Positions 36,401 through 49,720 of a stretch of 64,000 nucleotides of DNA are shown here, piece by piece (position 1 is the first letter of the stretch; every line of letters starts with the position of its first letter). A program made the translations under genes and the position numbers. The stretch is from Budorcas taxicolor (Eukaryota; Chordata; Mammalia; Artiodactyla; Bovidae). Where the stretch lies: positions 1,178,001 to 1,242,000 of the forward strand of contig NC_068925.1 in NCBI RefSeq assembly GCF_023091745.1, given 5' to 3'. The notes beneath the pieces are model-generated. The model worked only from the letters and a program-made list of their open reading frames with translations, did not search any database and had not been told where the DNA came from.

Positions 36401-36728
36401 CGGGGCCTCAGTCCTTGTGTGGAGTCGGGGCCGGAACCTGAGGATTGCTCTCCAGTGTTGCCATGGATCTTGGGGTGCTTCTGAGTCTCCCCAGGGGAGT
36501 CAGGCCTCGTCTCGAGTGGGGGCATGCACGTGCGCTTTCCTCCCGAGCTGCAGCAGTAGTGTCACGCTTCCTGTCACGTGGATCAAGGGATCTGTGGCTT
36601 TCCCTCGAGGCTGTCCCTCGAGGCTTTCCCACGAGGCTTTCCCACAGGGCTGTGCCACGTGCCACCTTGGTGTGAGTCGATCCTCGGCGTGAAAGACGAG
36701 CCGGTGAAGGGAAAAGAGGTTCCTCTGG
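33465..36728 (+). repeat. 4-mer higher-order repeat, copy 2 (3,264 bp)
   Basis: This is the tandem copy of 30201-33464 with the same ordered set of rare variants. It differs by scattered substitutions, among them acagctggg for acacctggg near 33478, taagaggcgg for taagtggtgg near 33618, gagacacctc near 35400 and gctagtgga near 36366. The order and spacing of more than fifteen markers make chance or independent mutation implausible. Confidence 0.9.
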
Positions 36729-37036
36729 AAAGGACTGAGACAGCTGGGGGACTCTTGGAATGGTGGCACGACCCTGGAGTTCCTCTCGCCGTTCCTGTTG
36801 AGAGGGCCTCCTCTGGAGATGCGACGGGAACGCCGGGAACTCTTTCCCGACGAAGAAGGGAAAGGATCCCTCATCTCGAGCTAAGAGGCGGAAACGGGGC
36901 TCCTCTGGATGTGGGCGGGACCCTCGTGATTCCTCTCGAGTGGAGACGAGTATGTCGGGGAACTTCTTGATTTGCACCAAGGGTGTGAAGGACCCTTTCG
37001 AAGTTCCAGAGGTGAGGTGTGATCAGCCTCGAGAAG
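36729..37036 (+). repeat. 4-mer higher-order repeat, start of copy 3 (truncated)
   Basis: The variants aaaggactgagacagc (36729), gacgaagaaggg (about 36850) and gctaagaggcgg (36881) recur a third time at +3,264 bp, and gagaagcctc is still present at 37031. The rest of the unit is not continued. TGATCA is intact at 37020 and the ccatgtgag change is absent. The third copy therefore ends within this stretch, or was overwritten by a normal monomer. Confidence 0.75.
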
Positions 37037-40000
37037 CCTCAGCGGAAATGGGCCTCATCTCGCCTGGAGGGGAGAACCTCCTGGATTTTCTCGAGTTGCG
37101 GCAGGTCTTCTCGAGTTACGACGGGGACCTCAGGGACCCGCTCTGGTGGCCTCAGGAAAGGCCAGTCCCCATGCGAGTTGCTAGGGGACCTCTCGGGATT
37201 CCTCTCCCGTCCATGCCGGGGCCTCAGTCCTTGTGTGGAGTCGGGGCCGGAACCTGAGGATTCCTCTCCAGTGTTGCCATGGATCTTGGGGTGCTTCTGA
37301 GACTCCCCAGGGGAGTCAGGCCTCGTCTCGAGTGGGGTCATGCACGTGCGCTTTCCTCCCGAGCTGCAGCAGTAGTGTCACGCTTCCTGTCACGTGGATC
37401 AAGGGATCGGTGGCTTTCCCTCGAGGCTGTCCCTCGAGGCTTTCCCACGAGGCTTTCCCACAGGGCTGTGCCACGTGCCACCTTGGTGTGAGTCGATCCT
37501 CGGCGTGAAAGACGAGCCGGTGAAGGGAAAAGAGGTTCCTCTGGAATGGACTGAGACATCTGGGGGACTCTTGGAATGGTGGCACGACCCTGGAGTTCCT
37601 CTCGCCGTTCCTGTTGAGAGGGCCTCCTCTTGAGATGCGACGGGAACGCCGGGAACTCTTTCCCGACGAAGCAGGGAAAGGATCCCTCATCTCGAGCTAC
37701 GAGGCGGAAACGGGGCTCCTCTGGATGTGGGCGGGACTCTCGTGATTCCTCTCGAGTGGAGACGGCTAGGTCGGGGAACTTCTTGATTTGCACCAAGGGT
37801 GTGAAGGACCCTTTCGAAGTTCCAGAGGTGAGGTGTGATCAGCCTCGAGACGCCTCAGCGGAAATGGGCCTCATCTCGCCTGGAGGGGAGAACCTCCTGG
37901 ATTTTCTCGAGTTGCGGCAGGTCTTCTCGAGTTACGACGGGGACCTCAGGGACCCGCTCTGGTGGCCTCAGGAAAGGCCAGTCCCCATGCGAGTTGCTAG
38001 GGGACCTCTCGGGATTCCTCTCCCGTCCATGCCGGGGCCTCAGTCCTTGTGTGGAGTCGGGGCCGGAACCTGAGGATTGCTCTCCAGTGTTGCCATGGAT
38101 CTTGGGGTGCTTCTGAGTCTCCCCAGGGGAGTCAGGCCTCGTCTCGAGTGGGGGCATGCACGTGCGCTTTCCTCCCGAGCTGCAGCAGTAGTGTCACGCT
38201 TCCTGTCACGTGGATCAAGGGATCTGTGGCTTTCCCTCGAGGCTGTCCCTCGACGCTTTCCCACGAGGCTTTCCCACAGGGCTGTGCCACGTGCCACCTT
38301 GGTGTGAGTCGATCCTCGGCGTGAAAGACGAGCCAGTGAAGGGAAAAGAGGTTCCTCTGGAATGGACTGAGACATCTGGGGGACTCTTGGAATGGTGGCA
38401 CGACCCTGGAGTTCCTCTCGCCGTTCCTGTTGAGAGGGCCTCCTCTTGAGATGCGACGGGAAGGCCGGGAACGCTTTCCCGACGAAGCAGGGAAAGGATC
38501 CCTCATCTCGAGCTATGAGGCGGAAACGGGGCTCCTCTGGAAGTGGGCGGGACTCTCGTGATTCCTCTCGAGTGGAGACGGCTAGGTCGGGGAACTTCTT
38601 GATTTGCACCAAGGGTGTGAAGGACCCTTTCGAAGTTCCAGAGGTGAGGTGTGATCAGCCTCGAGACGCCTCAGCGGAAATGGGCCTCATCTCGCCTGGA
38701 GGGGAGAACCTCCTGGATTTTCTCGAGTTGCGGCAGTTCTTCTCGAGTTACGACGGGGACCTCAGGGACCCGCTCTGGTGGCCTCAGGAAAGGCCAGTCC
38801 CCATGCGAGTTGCTAGGGGACCTCTCGGGATTCCTCTCCCGTCCATGCCGGGGCCTCAGTCCTTGTGTGGATTCGGGGCCGGAACCTGAGGATTGCTCTC
38901 CAGTGTTGCCATGGATCTTGGGGTGCTTCTGAGTCTCCCCAGGGGAGTCAGGCCTCGTCTCGAGTGGGGGCATGCACGTGCGCTTTCCTCCCGAGCTGCA
39001 GCAGTAGTGTCACGCTTCCTGTCACGTGGATCAAGGGATCTGTGGCTTTCCCTCGAGGCTATCCCTCGAGGCTTTCCCACGAGGCATTCCCACAGGGCTG
39101 TGCCACGTGCCACCTTGGTGTGAGTCGATCCTCGGCGTGAAAGACGAGCCGGTGAAGGGAAAAGACGTTCCTCTGGAAAGGACTGAGACATCTGGGGGAC
39201 TCTTGGAATGGTGGCACGACCCTGGAGTTCCTCTCGCCGTTCCTGTTGAGAGGGCCTCCTCTTGAGATGCGACGGGAACGCCGGGAACTCTTTCCCGACG
39301 AAGCAGGGAAAGGAACCCTCATCTCGAGCTACGAGGCGGAAACGGGGCTCCTCTGGATGTGGGCGGGACCCTCGTGATTCCTCTCGAGTGGAGACGGGTA
39401 TGTCGGGGAACTTCTTGATTTGCACCAAGGGTGTGAAGGACCCTTTCGAAGTTCCAGAGGTGAGGTGTGATCAGCCTCGAGACGCCTCAGCGGAAATGGG
39501 TCTGATCTCGCCTGGAGGGGAGAACCTCCTGGATTTTCTCGAGTTGCGGCAGGTCTTCTCGAGTTACGACGGGGACCTCAGGGACCCGCTCTGGTGGCCT
39601 CAGGAAAGGCCAGTCCCCATGCGAGTTGCTAGGGGACCTCTCGGGATTCCTCTCCCGTCCATGCCGGGGCCTCAGTCCTTGTGTGGAGTCGGGGCCGGAA
39701 CCTGAGGATTGCTCTCCAGTGTTGCCATGGATCTTGGGGTGCTTCTGAGTCTCCCCAGGGGAGTCAGGCCTCGTCTCGAGTGGGGGCATGCACGTGCGCT
39801 TTCCTCCCGAGCTGCAGCAGTAGTGTCACGCTTCCTGTCACGTGGATCAAGGGATCTGTGGCTTTCCCTCGAGGCTGTCCCTCGAGGCTTTCCCACGAGG
39901 CTTTCCCACAGGGCTGTGCCACGTGCCACCTTGGTGTGAGTCGATCCTCGGCGTGAAAGACGAGCCGGTGAAGGGAAAAGTCGTTCCTCTGGAATGGACT

Positions 40001-41099
40001 GAGACATCTGGGGGACTCTTGGAATGGTGGCACGACCCTGGAGTTCCTCTCGCCGTTCCTGTTGAGAGGGCCTCCTCTTGAGATGCGACGGGAAGGCCGG
40101 GAACCCTTTCCCGACGAAGCAGGGAAAGGATCCCTCATCTCGAGCTACGAGGCGGAAACGGGGCTCCTCTGGATGTGGGCGGGACCCTCGTGATTCCTCT
40201 CGAGTGGAGACAGCTAGGTCGGGGAACTTCTTGATTTGCACCAAGGGTGTGAAGGAGCCTTTCGAAGTTCCAGAGGTGAGGTGTGATCAGCCTCGAGACG
40301 CCTCAGCGGAAATGGGCCTCATCTCGCCTGGAGGGGAGAACGTCCTGGATTTTCTCGAGTTGAGGCAGGTCTTCTCGAGTTACGACGGGGACCTCAGGGA
40401 CCCGCTCTGGTGGCCTCAGGAAAGGCCAGTCCCCATGCGTGTTGCTAGGGGACCTCTCGGGATTCCTCTCCCGTCCATGCCGGGGCCTCAGTCCTTGTGT
40501 GGAGTCGGGGCCGGAACCTGAGGATTGCTCTCCAGTGTTGCCATGGATCTTCGGGTGCTTCTGAGTCTCCCCAGGGGAATCAGGCCTCGTCTGGAGTGGG
40601 GGCATGCACGTGCGCTTTCCTCCCGAGCTGCAGCAGTAGTGTCACGCTTCCTGTCACGTGGATCAAGGGATCTGTGGCTTTCCCTCGAGGCTGTCCCTCG
40701 AGGCTTTCCCACGAGGCTTTCCCACAGGGCTGTGCCACGTGCCACCTTGGTGTGAGTCGATCCTCGGCGTGAAAGACGAGCCGGTGAAGGGAAAAGAGGT
40801 TCCTCTGGAATGGACTGAGACATCTGGGGGACTCTTGGAATGGTGGCACGACCCTGGAGTTCCTCTCGCCGTTCCTGTTGAGAGGGCCTCCTCTTGAGAT
40901 GCGACGGGAACGCCGGGAACTCTTTCCCGACGAAGCAGGGAAAGGATCCCTCATCTCGAGCTACGAGGCGGAAACGGGGCTCCTCTGGATGTGGGCGGGA
41001 CCCTCGTGATTCCTCTCGAGTGGAGACGGCTAGGTCGGGGAACTTCTTGATTTGCACCAAGGGTGTGAAGGACCCTTTCGAAGTTCCAGAGGTGAGGTG
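37037..41099 (+). repeat. Satellite segment without evident higher-order structure
   Basis: This stretch holds about five monomers close to the right-half consensus (gtggcacgac form; gacggctagg form mostly). Scattered private variants include gagactcccc near 37300, ggatcggtgg near 37405, gctatgagg near 38513, gcagttcttc near 38733, gtggattcgg near 38870, aggaaccctc near 39312 and gggaaaagtcg near 39973. No multi-marker duplication was seen by eye, and no gene or other element is present. Confidence 0.65.
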
Positions 41100-41717
41100 T
41101 GATCAGCCTCGAGACGCCTCAGCGGAAATGGGCCTCATCTCGCCTGGAGGGGAGAACCTCCTGGATTTTCTCGAGTTGCGGCAGGTCTTCTCGAGTTACG
41201 ACGGGGACCACAGGGACCCGCTCTGGTGGCCTCAGGAAAGGCCAGTCCCCATGCGTGTTGCTAGGGGACCTCTCGGGATTCCTCTCCCGTCCATGCCGGG
41301 GCCTCAGTCCTTGTGTGGAGTCGGGGCCGGAACCTGAGGATTGCTCTCCAGTGTTGCCATGGATCCTGGGGTGCTTCTGAGTCTCCCCAGGGGAGTCAGG
41401 CCTCGTCTCGAGTGGGGGCATGCACGTGCGCTTTCCTCCCGAGCTGCAGCAGTAGTGTCACGCTTCCTGTCACGTGGATCAAGGGATCTGTGGCTTTCCC
41501 TCGAAGCTGTCCCTCGAGGCTTTCCCACGAGGCTTTCCCACAGGGCTGTGCCACGTGCCACCTTGGTGTGAGTCGATCCTCGGCGTGAAAGACGAGCCGG
41601 TGAAGGGAAAAGAGGTTCCTCTGGAATGGACTGAGACATCTGGGGGACTCTTGGAATGGTGGCACGACCCTGGAGTTCCTCTCGCCGTTCCTGTTGAGAG
41701 GGCCTCCTCTTGAGATG

Positions 41718-41990
41718 CGACTGGAACGCCGGGAACTCTTTCCCGACGTAGCAGGGAAAGGATCCCTCATCTCGAGCTACGAGGAGGAAACGGGGCTCCT
41801 CTGGATGTGGGCGGGACCCTCGTGATTCCTCTCGACTGGAGACGGCTAGGTCGGGGAACTTCTTGATTTGCACCAAGGGTGTGAAGGACCCTTTCGAAGT
41901 TTCAGAGGTGAGGTGTGATCAGCCTCGAGTCGCCTCAGCGGAAATGGGCCTCATCTCGCCTGGAGGGGAGAACGTCCTGGATTTTCTCGA
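41718..41990 (+). repeat. 3-mer offset duplication, copy 1
   Basis: The variants gcgactggaacg (41718), cgacgtagcagg (41745), gaggaggaaac (41782), ctcgactggag (41831), gaacgtcctgg (41970) and ctcgagctgcgg (about 41987) recur in the same order at +2,448 bp. Confidence 0.75.
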
Positions 41991-44165
41991 GCTGCGGCAG
42001 GTCTTCTGGAGTTACGACGGGGACCCCAGGGACCCGCTCTGGTGGCCTCAGGAAAGGCCAGTCCCCATGCGAGTTGCTAGGGGACCTCTCGGGATTCCTC
42101 TCCCGTCCATGCCGGGGCCTCAGTCCTTGTGTGGAGTCGGGGCCGGAACCTGAGGATTGCTCTCCAGTGTTGCCATGGATCTTGGGGTGCTTCTGAGTCC
42201 CCCCAGGGGAGTCAGGCCTCGTCTCGAGTGGGGGCATGCACGTGCGCTTTCCTCCCGAGCTGCAGCAGTAGTGTCACGCTTCCTGTCACGTGGATCAAGG
42301 GATCTGTGGCTTTCCCTCGAGGCTGTCCCTCGAGGGTTTCCCACGAGGCTTTCCCACAGGGCTGTGCCACGTACCACCTTGGTGTGAGTCGATCCTCGGC
42401 GTGAAAGACGAGCCGGTGAAGGGAAAAGAGGTTCCTCTGGAATGGACTGAGACATCTGGGGGACTCTTGGAATGGTGGCACGACCCTGGAGTTCCTCTCG
42501 CCGTTCCTGTTGAGAGGGCCTCCTCTTGAGATGCGACTGGAACGCCGGGGACTCTTTCCCGACGAAGCAGGGAAAGGATCCCTCATCTCGAGCTACGAGG
42601 CGGAAACGGGGCTCCTCTGGATGTGGGCGGGACCCTCGTGATTCCTCTCGAGTGGAGACGGCTAGGTCGGGGAACTTCTTGATTTGCACCAAGCGTGTGA
42701 AGGACCCTTTCGAATTTCCAGAGGTGAGGTGTGATCAGCCTCGAGACGCCTCAGCGGAAATGGGCCTCATCTCGCCTGGAGGGGAGAACCTCCTGGATTT
42801 TCTCGAGTTGCGGCAGGTCTTCTCGAGTTACGACGGGGACCACAGGGACCCGCTCTGGTGGCCTCAGGAAAGGCCAGTCCCCATGCGTGTTGCTAGGGGA
42901 CCTCTCGGGATTCCTCTCCCGTCCATGCCGGGGCCTCAGTCCTTGTGTGGAGTCGGGGCCGGAACCTGAGGATTGCTCTCCAGTGTTGCCATGGATCTTG
43001 GGGTACTTCTGAGTCTCCCCAGGGGAGTCAGGCCTCGTCTCGAGTGGGGGCATGCACGTGCGCTTTCCTCCCGAGCTGCAGCAGTAGTGTCACGCTTCCT
43101 GTCACGTGGATCAAGGGATCTGTGGCTTTCCCTCCAGGCTGTCCCTCGAGGCTTTCCCACGAGGCTTTCCCACAGGGCTGTGCCACGTGCCACCTTGGTG
43201 TGAGTCGATCCTCGGCGTGAAAGACGAGCCGGTGAAGGGAAAAGAGGTTCCTCTGGAATGGACTGAGACATCTGGGGGACTCTTGGAATGGTGGCACGAC
43301 CCTGGAGTTCCTCTCGCCGTTCCTGTTGAGAGGGCCTCCTCTTGAGATGCGACGGGAACGCCGGGGACTCTTTCCCGACGAAGCAGGAAAAGGATCCCTC
43401 ATCTCGAGCTACGAGGCGGAAACGGGGCTCCTCTGGATGTGGGCGGGACCCTCGTGATTTCTCTCGAGTGGAGACGGCCAGGTCGGGGAACTTCTTGATT
43501 TGCACCAAGGGTGTGAAGGACCCTTTCGAAGTTCCAGAGGTGAGGTGTGATCAGCCTCGAGACGCCTCAGCGGAAATGGGCCTCATCTCGCCTGGAGGGG
43601 AGAACCTCCTGGATTTTCTCGAGTTGCGGCAGGTCTTCTCGAGTTACGACGGGGACCACAGGGACCCGCTCTGGTGGCCTCAGGAAAGGCCAGTCCCCAT
43701 GCGTGTTGCTAGGGGACCTCTCGGGATTCCTCTCCCGTCCATGCCGGGGCCTCAGTCCTTGTGTGGAGTCGGGGCCGGAACCTGAGGATTGCTCTCCAGT
43801 GTTGCCATGGATCTTGGGGTGCTTCTGAGTCTCCCCAGGGGAGTCAGGCCTCGTCTCGAGTGGGGGCATGCACGTGCGCTTTCCTCCCGAGCTGCAGCAG
43901 TAGTGTCACGCTTCCTGTCACGTGGATCAAGGGATCTGTGGCTTTCCCTCGAGGCTGTCCCTCGAGGCTTTCCCACGAGGCTTTCCCACAGGGCTGTGCC
44001 TCGTGCCACCTTGGTGTGAGTCGATCCTCGGCGTGAAAGACGAGCCGGTGAAGGGAAAAGAGGTTCCTCTGGAATGGACTGAGACATCTGGGGGACTCTT
44101 GGAATGGTGGCACGACCCTGGAGTTCCTCTCGCCGTTCCTGTTGAGAGGGCCTCCTCTTGAGATG

Positions 44166-44438
44166 CGACTGGAACGCCGGGAACTCTTTCCCGACGTAGC
44201 AGGGAAAGGATCCCTCATCTCGAGCTACGAGGAGGAAACGGGGCTCCTCTGGAAGTGGGCGGGACCCTCGTGATTCCTCTCGACTGGAGACGGCTAGGTC
44301 GGGGAACTTCTTGATTTGCACCAAGGGTGTGAAGGAGCCTTTCGAAGTTCCAGAGGTGAGGTGTGATCAGCCTCGAGACGCCTCAGCGGAAATGGGCCTC
44401 ATCTCGCCTGGAGGGGAGAACGTCCTGGATTTTCTCGA
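44166..44438 (+). repeat. 3-mer offset duplication, copy 2
   Basis: This is the partner of 41718-41990, three monomers downstream, with the same six linked variants. Similarity breaks on the right, where the first copy has cttctggagttac near 42003 against the usual cttctcgagttac here. Confidence 0.75.
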
Positions 44439-46456
44439 GCTGCGGCAGGTCTTCTCGAGTTACGACGGGGACCTCAGGGACCCGCTCTGGTGGCCTCAGG
44501 AAAGGCCAGTCCCCATGCGAGTTGCTAGGGGACCTCTCGGGATTCCTCTCCCGTCCATGCCGGGGCCTCAGTCCTTGTGTGGAGTCGGGGCCGGAACCTG
44601 AGGATTGCTCTCCAGTGTTGCCATGGATCTTGGGGTACTTCTGAGTCTCCCCAGGGGAGTCAGGCCTCGTCTCGAGTGGGGGCATGCACGTGCGCTTTCC
44701 TCCCGAGCTGCAGCAGTAGTGTCACGCTTCCTGTCACGTGGATCAAGGGATCTGTGGCTTTCCCTCGAGGCTGTCCCTCGAGGCTTTCCCACGAGGCTTT
44801 CCCACAGGGCTGTGCCACGTGCCACCTTGGTGTGAGTCGATCCTCGGCGTGAAAGACGAGCCGGTGAAGGGAAAAGAGGTTCCTCTGGAATGGACTGAGA
44901 CATCTGGGGGACTCTTGGAATGGTGGCACGACCCTGGAGTTCCTGTCGCCGTTCCTGTTGAGAGGGCCTCCTCTTGAGATGCGACGGGAACGCCGGGGAC
45001 TCTTTCCCGACGAAGCAGGGAAAGGATCCCTCATCTCGAGCTACGAGGCGGAAACGGGGCTCTTCTGGATGTGGGCGGGACCCTCGTGATTTCTCTCGAG
45101 TGGAGACGGCCAGGTCGGGGAACTTCTTGATTTGCACCAAGGGTGTGAAGGACCCTTTCGAAGTTCCAGAGGTGAGGTGTGATCAGCCTCGAGACGCCTC
45201 AGCGGAAATGGGCCTCATCTCGCCTGGAGGGGAGAACCTCCTGGATTTTCTCGAGTTGCGGCAGGTCTTCTCGAGTTACGACGGGGACCACAGGGACCCG
45301 CTCTGGTGGCCTCAGGAAAGGCCAGTCCCCATGCGTGTTGCTAGGGGACCTCTCGGGATTCCTCTCCCGTCCATGCCGGGGCCTCAGTCCTTGTGTGGAG
45401 TCGGGGCCGGAACCTGAGGATTGCTCTCCAGTGTTTCCATGGATCTTGGGGTGCTTCTGAGTCTCCCCAGGGGAGTCAGGCCTCGTCTCGAGTGGGGGCA
45501 TGCACGTGCGCTTTCCTCCCGAGCTGCAGCAGTAGTGTCACGCTTCCTGTCACGTGGATCAAGGGATCTGTGGCTTTCCCTCGAGGCTGTCCCTCGACGC
45601 TTTCCCACGAGGCTTTCCCACAGGGCTGTGCCACGTGCCACCTTGGTGTGAGTCGATCCTCGGCGTGAAAGACGAGCCGGTGAAGGGAAAAGAGGTTCCT
45701 CTGGAATGGACTGAGACATCTGGGGGACTCTTGGAATGGTGGCACGACCCTGGAGTTCCTCTCGCCGTTCCTGTTGAGAGGGCCTCCTCTTGAGATGCGA
45801 CGGGAACGCCGGGGACTCTTTCCCGACGAAGCAGGGAAAGGATCCCTCATCTCGAGCTACGAGGCGGAAACGGGGCTCCTCTGGATGTGGGCGGGACCCT
45901 CGTGATTTCTATCGAGTGGAGACGGCCAGGTCGGGGAACTTCTTGATTTGCACCAAGGGTGTGAAGGACCCTTTCGAAGTTCCAGAGGTGAGGTGTGATC
46001 AGCCTCGAGACGCCTCACTGGAAATGGGCCTCATCTCGCCTGGAGGGGAGAACCTCCTGGATTTTCTCGAGTTGCGGCAGGTCTTCTCGAGTTACGACGG
46101 GGACCACAGGGACCCGATCTGGTGGCCTCAGGAAAGGCCAGTCCCCATGCGTGTTGCTAGGGGACCTCTCGGGATTCCTCTCCCGTCCATGCCGGGGCCT
46201 CAGTCCTTGTGTGGAGTCGGGGCCGGAACCTGAGGATTGCTCTCCAGTGTTGCCATGGATCTTGGGGTGCTTCTGAGTCTCCCCAGGGGAGTCAGGCCTC
46301 GTCTCGAGTGGGGGCATGCACGTGCGCTTTCCTCCCGAGCTGCAGCAGTAGTGTCACGCTTCCTGTCACGTGGATCAAGGGATCTGTGGCTTTCCATCGA
46401 GGCTGTCCCTCGAGGCTTTCCCACGAGGCTTTCCCACAGGGCTGTGCCACGTGCCA

Positions 46457-48045
46457 CTTTGGTGTGAGTCGATCCTCGGCGTGAAAGACGAGCCGGTGAA
46501 GGGAAAAGAGGTTCCTCTGGAATGGACTGAGACATCTGGGGGACTCTTGGAATGCTGGCACGACCCTGGAGTTCCTCTCGCCGTTCCTGTTGAGAGGGCC
46601 TCCTCTTGAGTTGCGACGGGAACTCCAGGGACTCTTTCCCGACGAAGCAGGGAAAGGATCCCTCATCTCGAGCTACGAGGCGGAAACGGGGCTCCTCTGG
46701 ATGTGGGCGGGACCCTCGTGTTTCCTCTCGAGTGGAGACGGCTAGGTCGGGGAACTTCTTGATTTGAACCAAGGGTGTGAAGGACCCTTTCGAAGTTCCA
46801 GAGGTGAGGTGTGATCAGCCTCGAGACGCCTCAGCGGAAATGGGCCTCATCTCGCCTGGAGGGGAGAACCTCCTGGATTTTCTCGAGTTGCGGCAGGTCT
46901 TCTCGAGTTACGATGGGGACCTCAGGGACCCGCTCTGGTGGCCTCAGGAAAGGCCAGTCCCCATGCGAGTTGCTAGGGGACCTCTCGGGATTCCTCTCCC
47001 GTCCATGCTGGGGCCTCAGTCCTTGTGTGGAGTTGGGGCCGGAACCTGAGGATTGCTCTCCAGTGTTGCCATGGATCTTGGGGTGCTTCTGAGTCTCCCC
47101 AGGGGAGTCAGGCCTCGTCTCGAGTTGGGGCATGCACGTGCGCTTTCCTCCCGAGCTGCAGCAGTAGTGTCACGCTTCCTGTCACGTGGATCAAGGGATC
47201 TGTGGCTTTCCCTCGAGGCTGTCCCTCGAGGCTTTCCCACGAGGCTTTCCCACAGGGCTGTGCCACGTGCCACCTTGGTGTGAGTCGATCCTCGGCGTGA
47301 AAGACGAGCCGGTGAAGGGAAAAGAGGTTCCTCTGGAATGGACTGAGACATCTGGGGGACTCTTGGAATGGTGGCACGACCCTGGAGTTCCTCTCGCCGT
47401 TCCTGTTGAGAGGGCCTCCTCTTGAGATGCGACGGGAACGCCGGGGACTCTTTCCCGACGAAGCAGGGAAAGGATCCCTCATCTCGAGCTACGAGGCGGA
47501 AACGGGGCTCCTCTGGATGTGGGCGGGACCCTCGTGATTCCTCTCGAGTGGAGACGGCCAGGTCGGGGAACTTCTTGATTTGCACCAAGGGTGTGAAGGA
47601 CCCTTTCGAAGTTCCAGAGGTGAGGTGTGATCAACCTCGAGACGCCTAAGCGGAAATGGGCCTCATCTCGCCTGGAGGGGAGAACCTCCTGGATTTTCTC
47701 GAGTTGCGGCAGGTCTTCTCGAGTTACGACGGGGACCACAGGGACCCGCTCTGGTGGCCTCAGGAAAGGCCAGTCCCCATGCGTGTTGCTAGGGGACCTC
47801 TTGGGATTCCTCTCCCGTCCATGCCGGGGCCTCAGTCCTTGTGTGGAGTCGGGGCCGGAACCTGATGATTGCTCTCCAGTGTTGCCATGGATCTTGGGGT
47901 GCTTCTGAGTCTCCCCAGGGGAGTCAGGCCTCGTCTCGAGTGGGGGCATGCACGTGCGCTTTCCTCCCGAGCTGCAGCAGTAGTGTCACGCTTCCTGTCA
48001 CGGGGATCAAGGGATCTGTGGCTTTCCCTCGAGGCTGTCCCTCGA
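46457..48045 (+). repeat. 4-mer offset duplication, copy 1
   Basis: This segment shares with 49721-51309 (offset 3,264 bp) the linked variants ccactttgg (46455), gaatgctggcac (46551), gagttgcgac (46610), gggaactccaggg (46618), ctcgtgtttcc (46716), gatttgaacc (46761), ggagttggggcc (47030), cgagttgggg (47122), tcaacctcg (47631), cgcctaagc (47644), cctcttggg (47798), cctgatgatt (47862) and tcacggggatc (47998). It ends where this copy reads ctcgacgc (48046). Confidence 0.8.
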
Positions 48046-49720
48046 CGCTTTCCCACGAGGCTTTCCCACAGGGCTGTGCCACGTGCCACCTTGGTGTGAG
48101 TCGATCCTCGGCGTGAAAGACGAGCCGGTGAAGGGAAAAGAGGTTCCTCTGGAATGGACTGAGACATCTGGGGGACTCTTGGAATGGTGGCACGACCCTG
48201 GAGTTCCTCTCGCCGTTCCTGTTGAGAGGGCCTCATCTTGAGATGCGACGGGAACGCCGGGAACTCTTTCCCGACGAAGCAGGGAAAGGATCCCTCATCT
48301 CGAGCTACGAGGCGGAAACGGGGCTCCTCTGGATGTGGGCGGGACCCTCGTGATTCCTCTCGAGTGGAGACGGCTAGGTCGCGGAACTTCTTGATTTGCA
48401 CCAAGGGTGTGAAGGACCCTTTCGAAGTTCCAGAGGTGAGGTGTGATCAGCCTCGAGACACCTCAGCGGAAATGGGCCTCATCTCGCCTGGAGGGGAGAA
48501 CCTCCTGGATTTTCTCGAGTTGCGGCAGGTCTTCTCGAGTTACGACGGGGACCACAGGGACCCGCTCTGGTGACCTCAGGAAAGGCCAGTCCCCATGCGT
48601 GTTGCTAGGGGACCTCTCGGGATTCCTCTCCCGTCCATGCCGGGGCCTCAGTCCTTGTGTGGAGTCGGGGCCGGAACCTGAGGATTGCTCTCCAGTGTTG
48701 CCATGGATCTTGGGGTGCTTCTGAGTCTCCCCAGGGGAGTCAGGCCTCGTCTCGAGTGGGGGCATGCACGTGCGCTTTCCTCCCGAGCTGCAGCAGTAGT
48801 GTCACGGTTCCTGTCACGTGGATCAAGGGATCTGTGGCTTTCCCTCGAGGCTGTCCCTCGAGGCTTTCCCACGAGGCTTTCCCACAGGGCTGTGCCACGT
48901 GCCACCTTGGTGTGAGTCGATCCTCGGCGTGAAAGACGAGCCGGTGAAGGGAAAAGAGGTTCCTCTGGAATGGACTGAGACATCTGGGGGACTCTTGGAA
49001 TGGTGGCACGACCCTGGAGTTCCTCTCGCCGTTCCTGTTGAGAGGGCCTCCTCTTGAGATGCGACGGGAAAGCCGGGAACTCTTTCCCGACGAAGCACGG
49101 AAACGATCCCTCATCTCGAGCTACGAGGCGGAAACGGGGCTCCTCTGGATGTGGGCGGGACCCTCGTGATTCCTCTCGAGTGGAGACGGCTAGGTCGCGG
49201 AACTCCTTGATTTGCACCAAGGGTGTGAAGGACCCTTTCGAAGTTCCAGAGGTGAGGTGTGATCAGCCTCGAGACGCCTCAGCGGAAATGGGCCTCATCT
49301 CGCCTGGAGGGGAGAACCTCCTGGATTTTCTCGAGTTGCGGCAGGTCTTCTCGAGTTACGACGGGGACCTCAGGGACCCGCTCTGGTGGCCTCAGGAAAG
49401 GCCAGTCCCCATGCGAGTTGCTAGGGGACCGCTCGGGATTCCTCTCCCGTCCATGCCGGGGCCTCAGTCCTTGTGTGGAGTCGGGGCCGGAACCTGAGGA
49501 TTCCTCTCCAGTGTTGCCATGGATCTTGGGGTGCTTCTGAGTCTCCCCAGGGGAGTCAGGCCTCGTCTCGAGTGGGGGCATGCACGTGCGCTTTCCTCCC
49601 GAGCTGCAGCAGTAGTGTCACGCTTCCTGTCACGTGGATCAAGGGATCTGTGGCTTTCCCTCGAGGCTGTCCCTCGAGGCTTTCCCACGAGGCTTTCCCA
49701 CAGGGCTGTGCCACGTGCCA

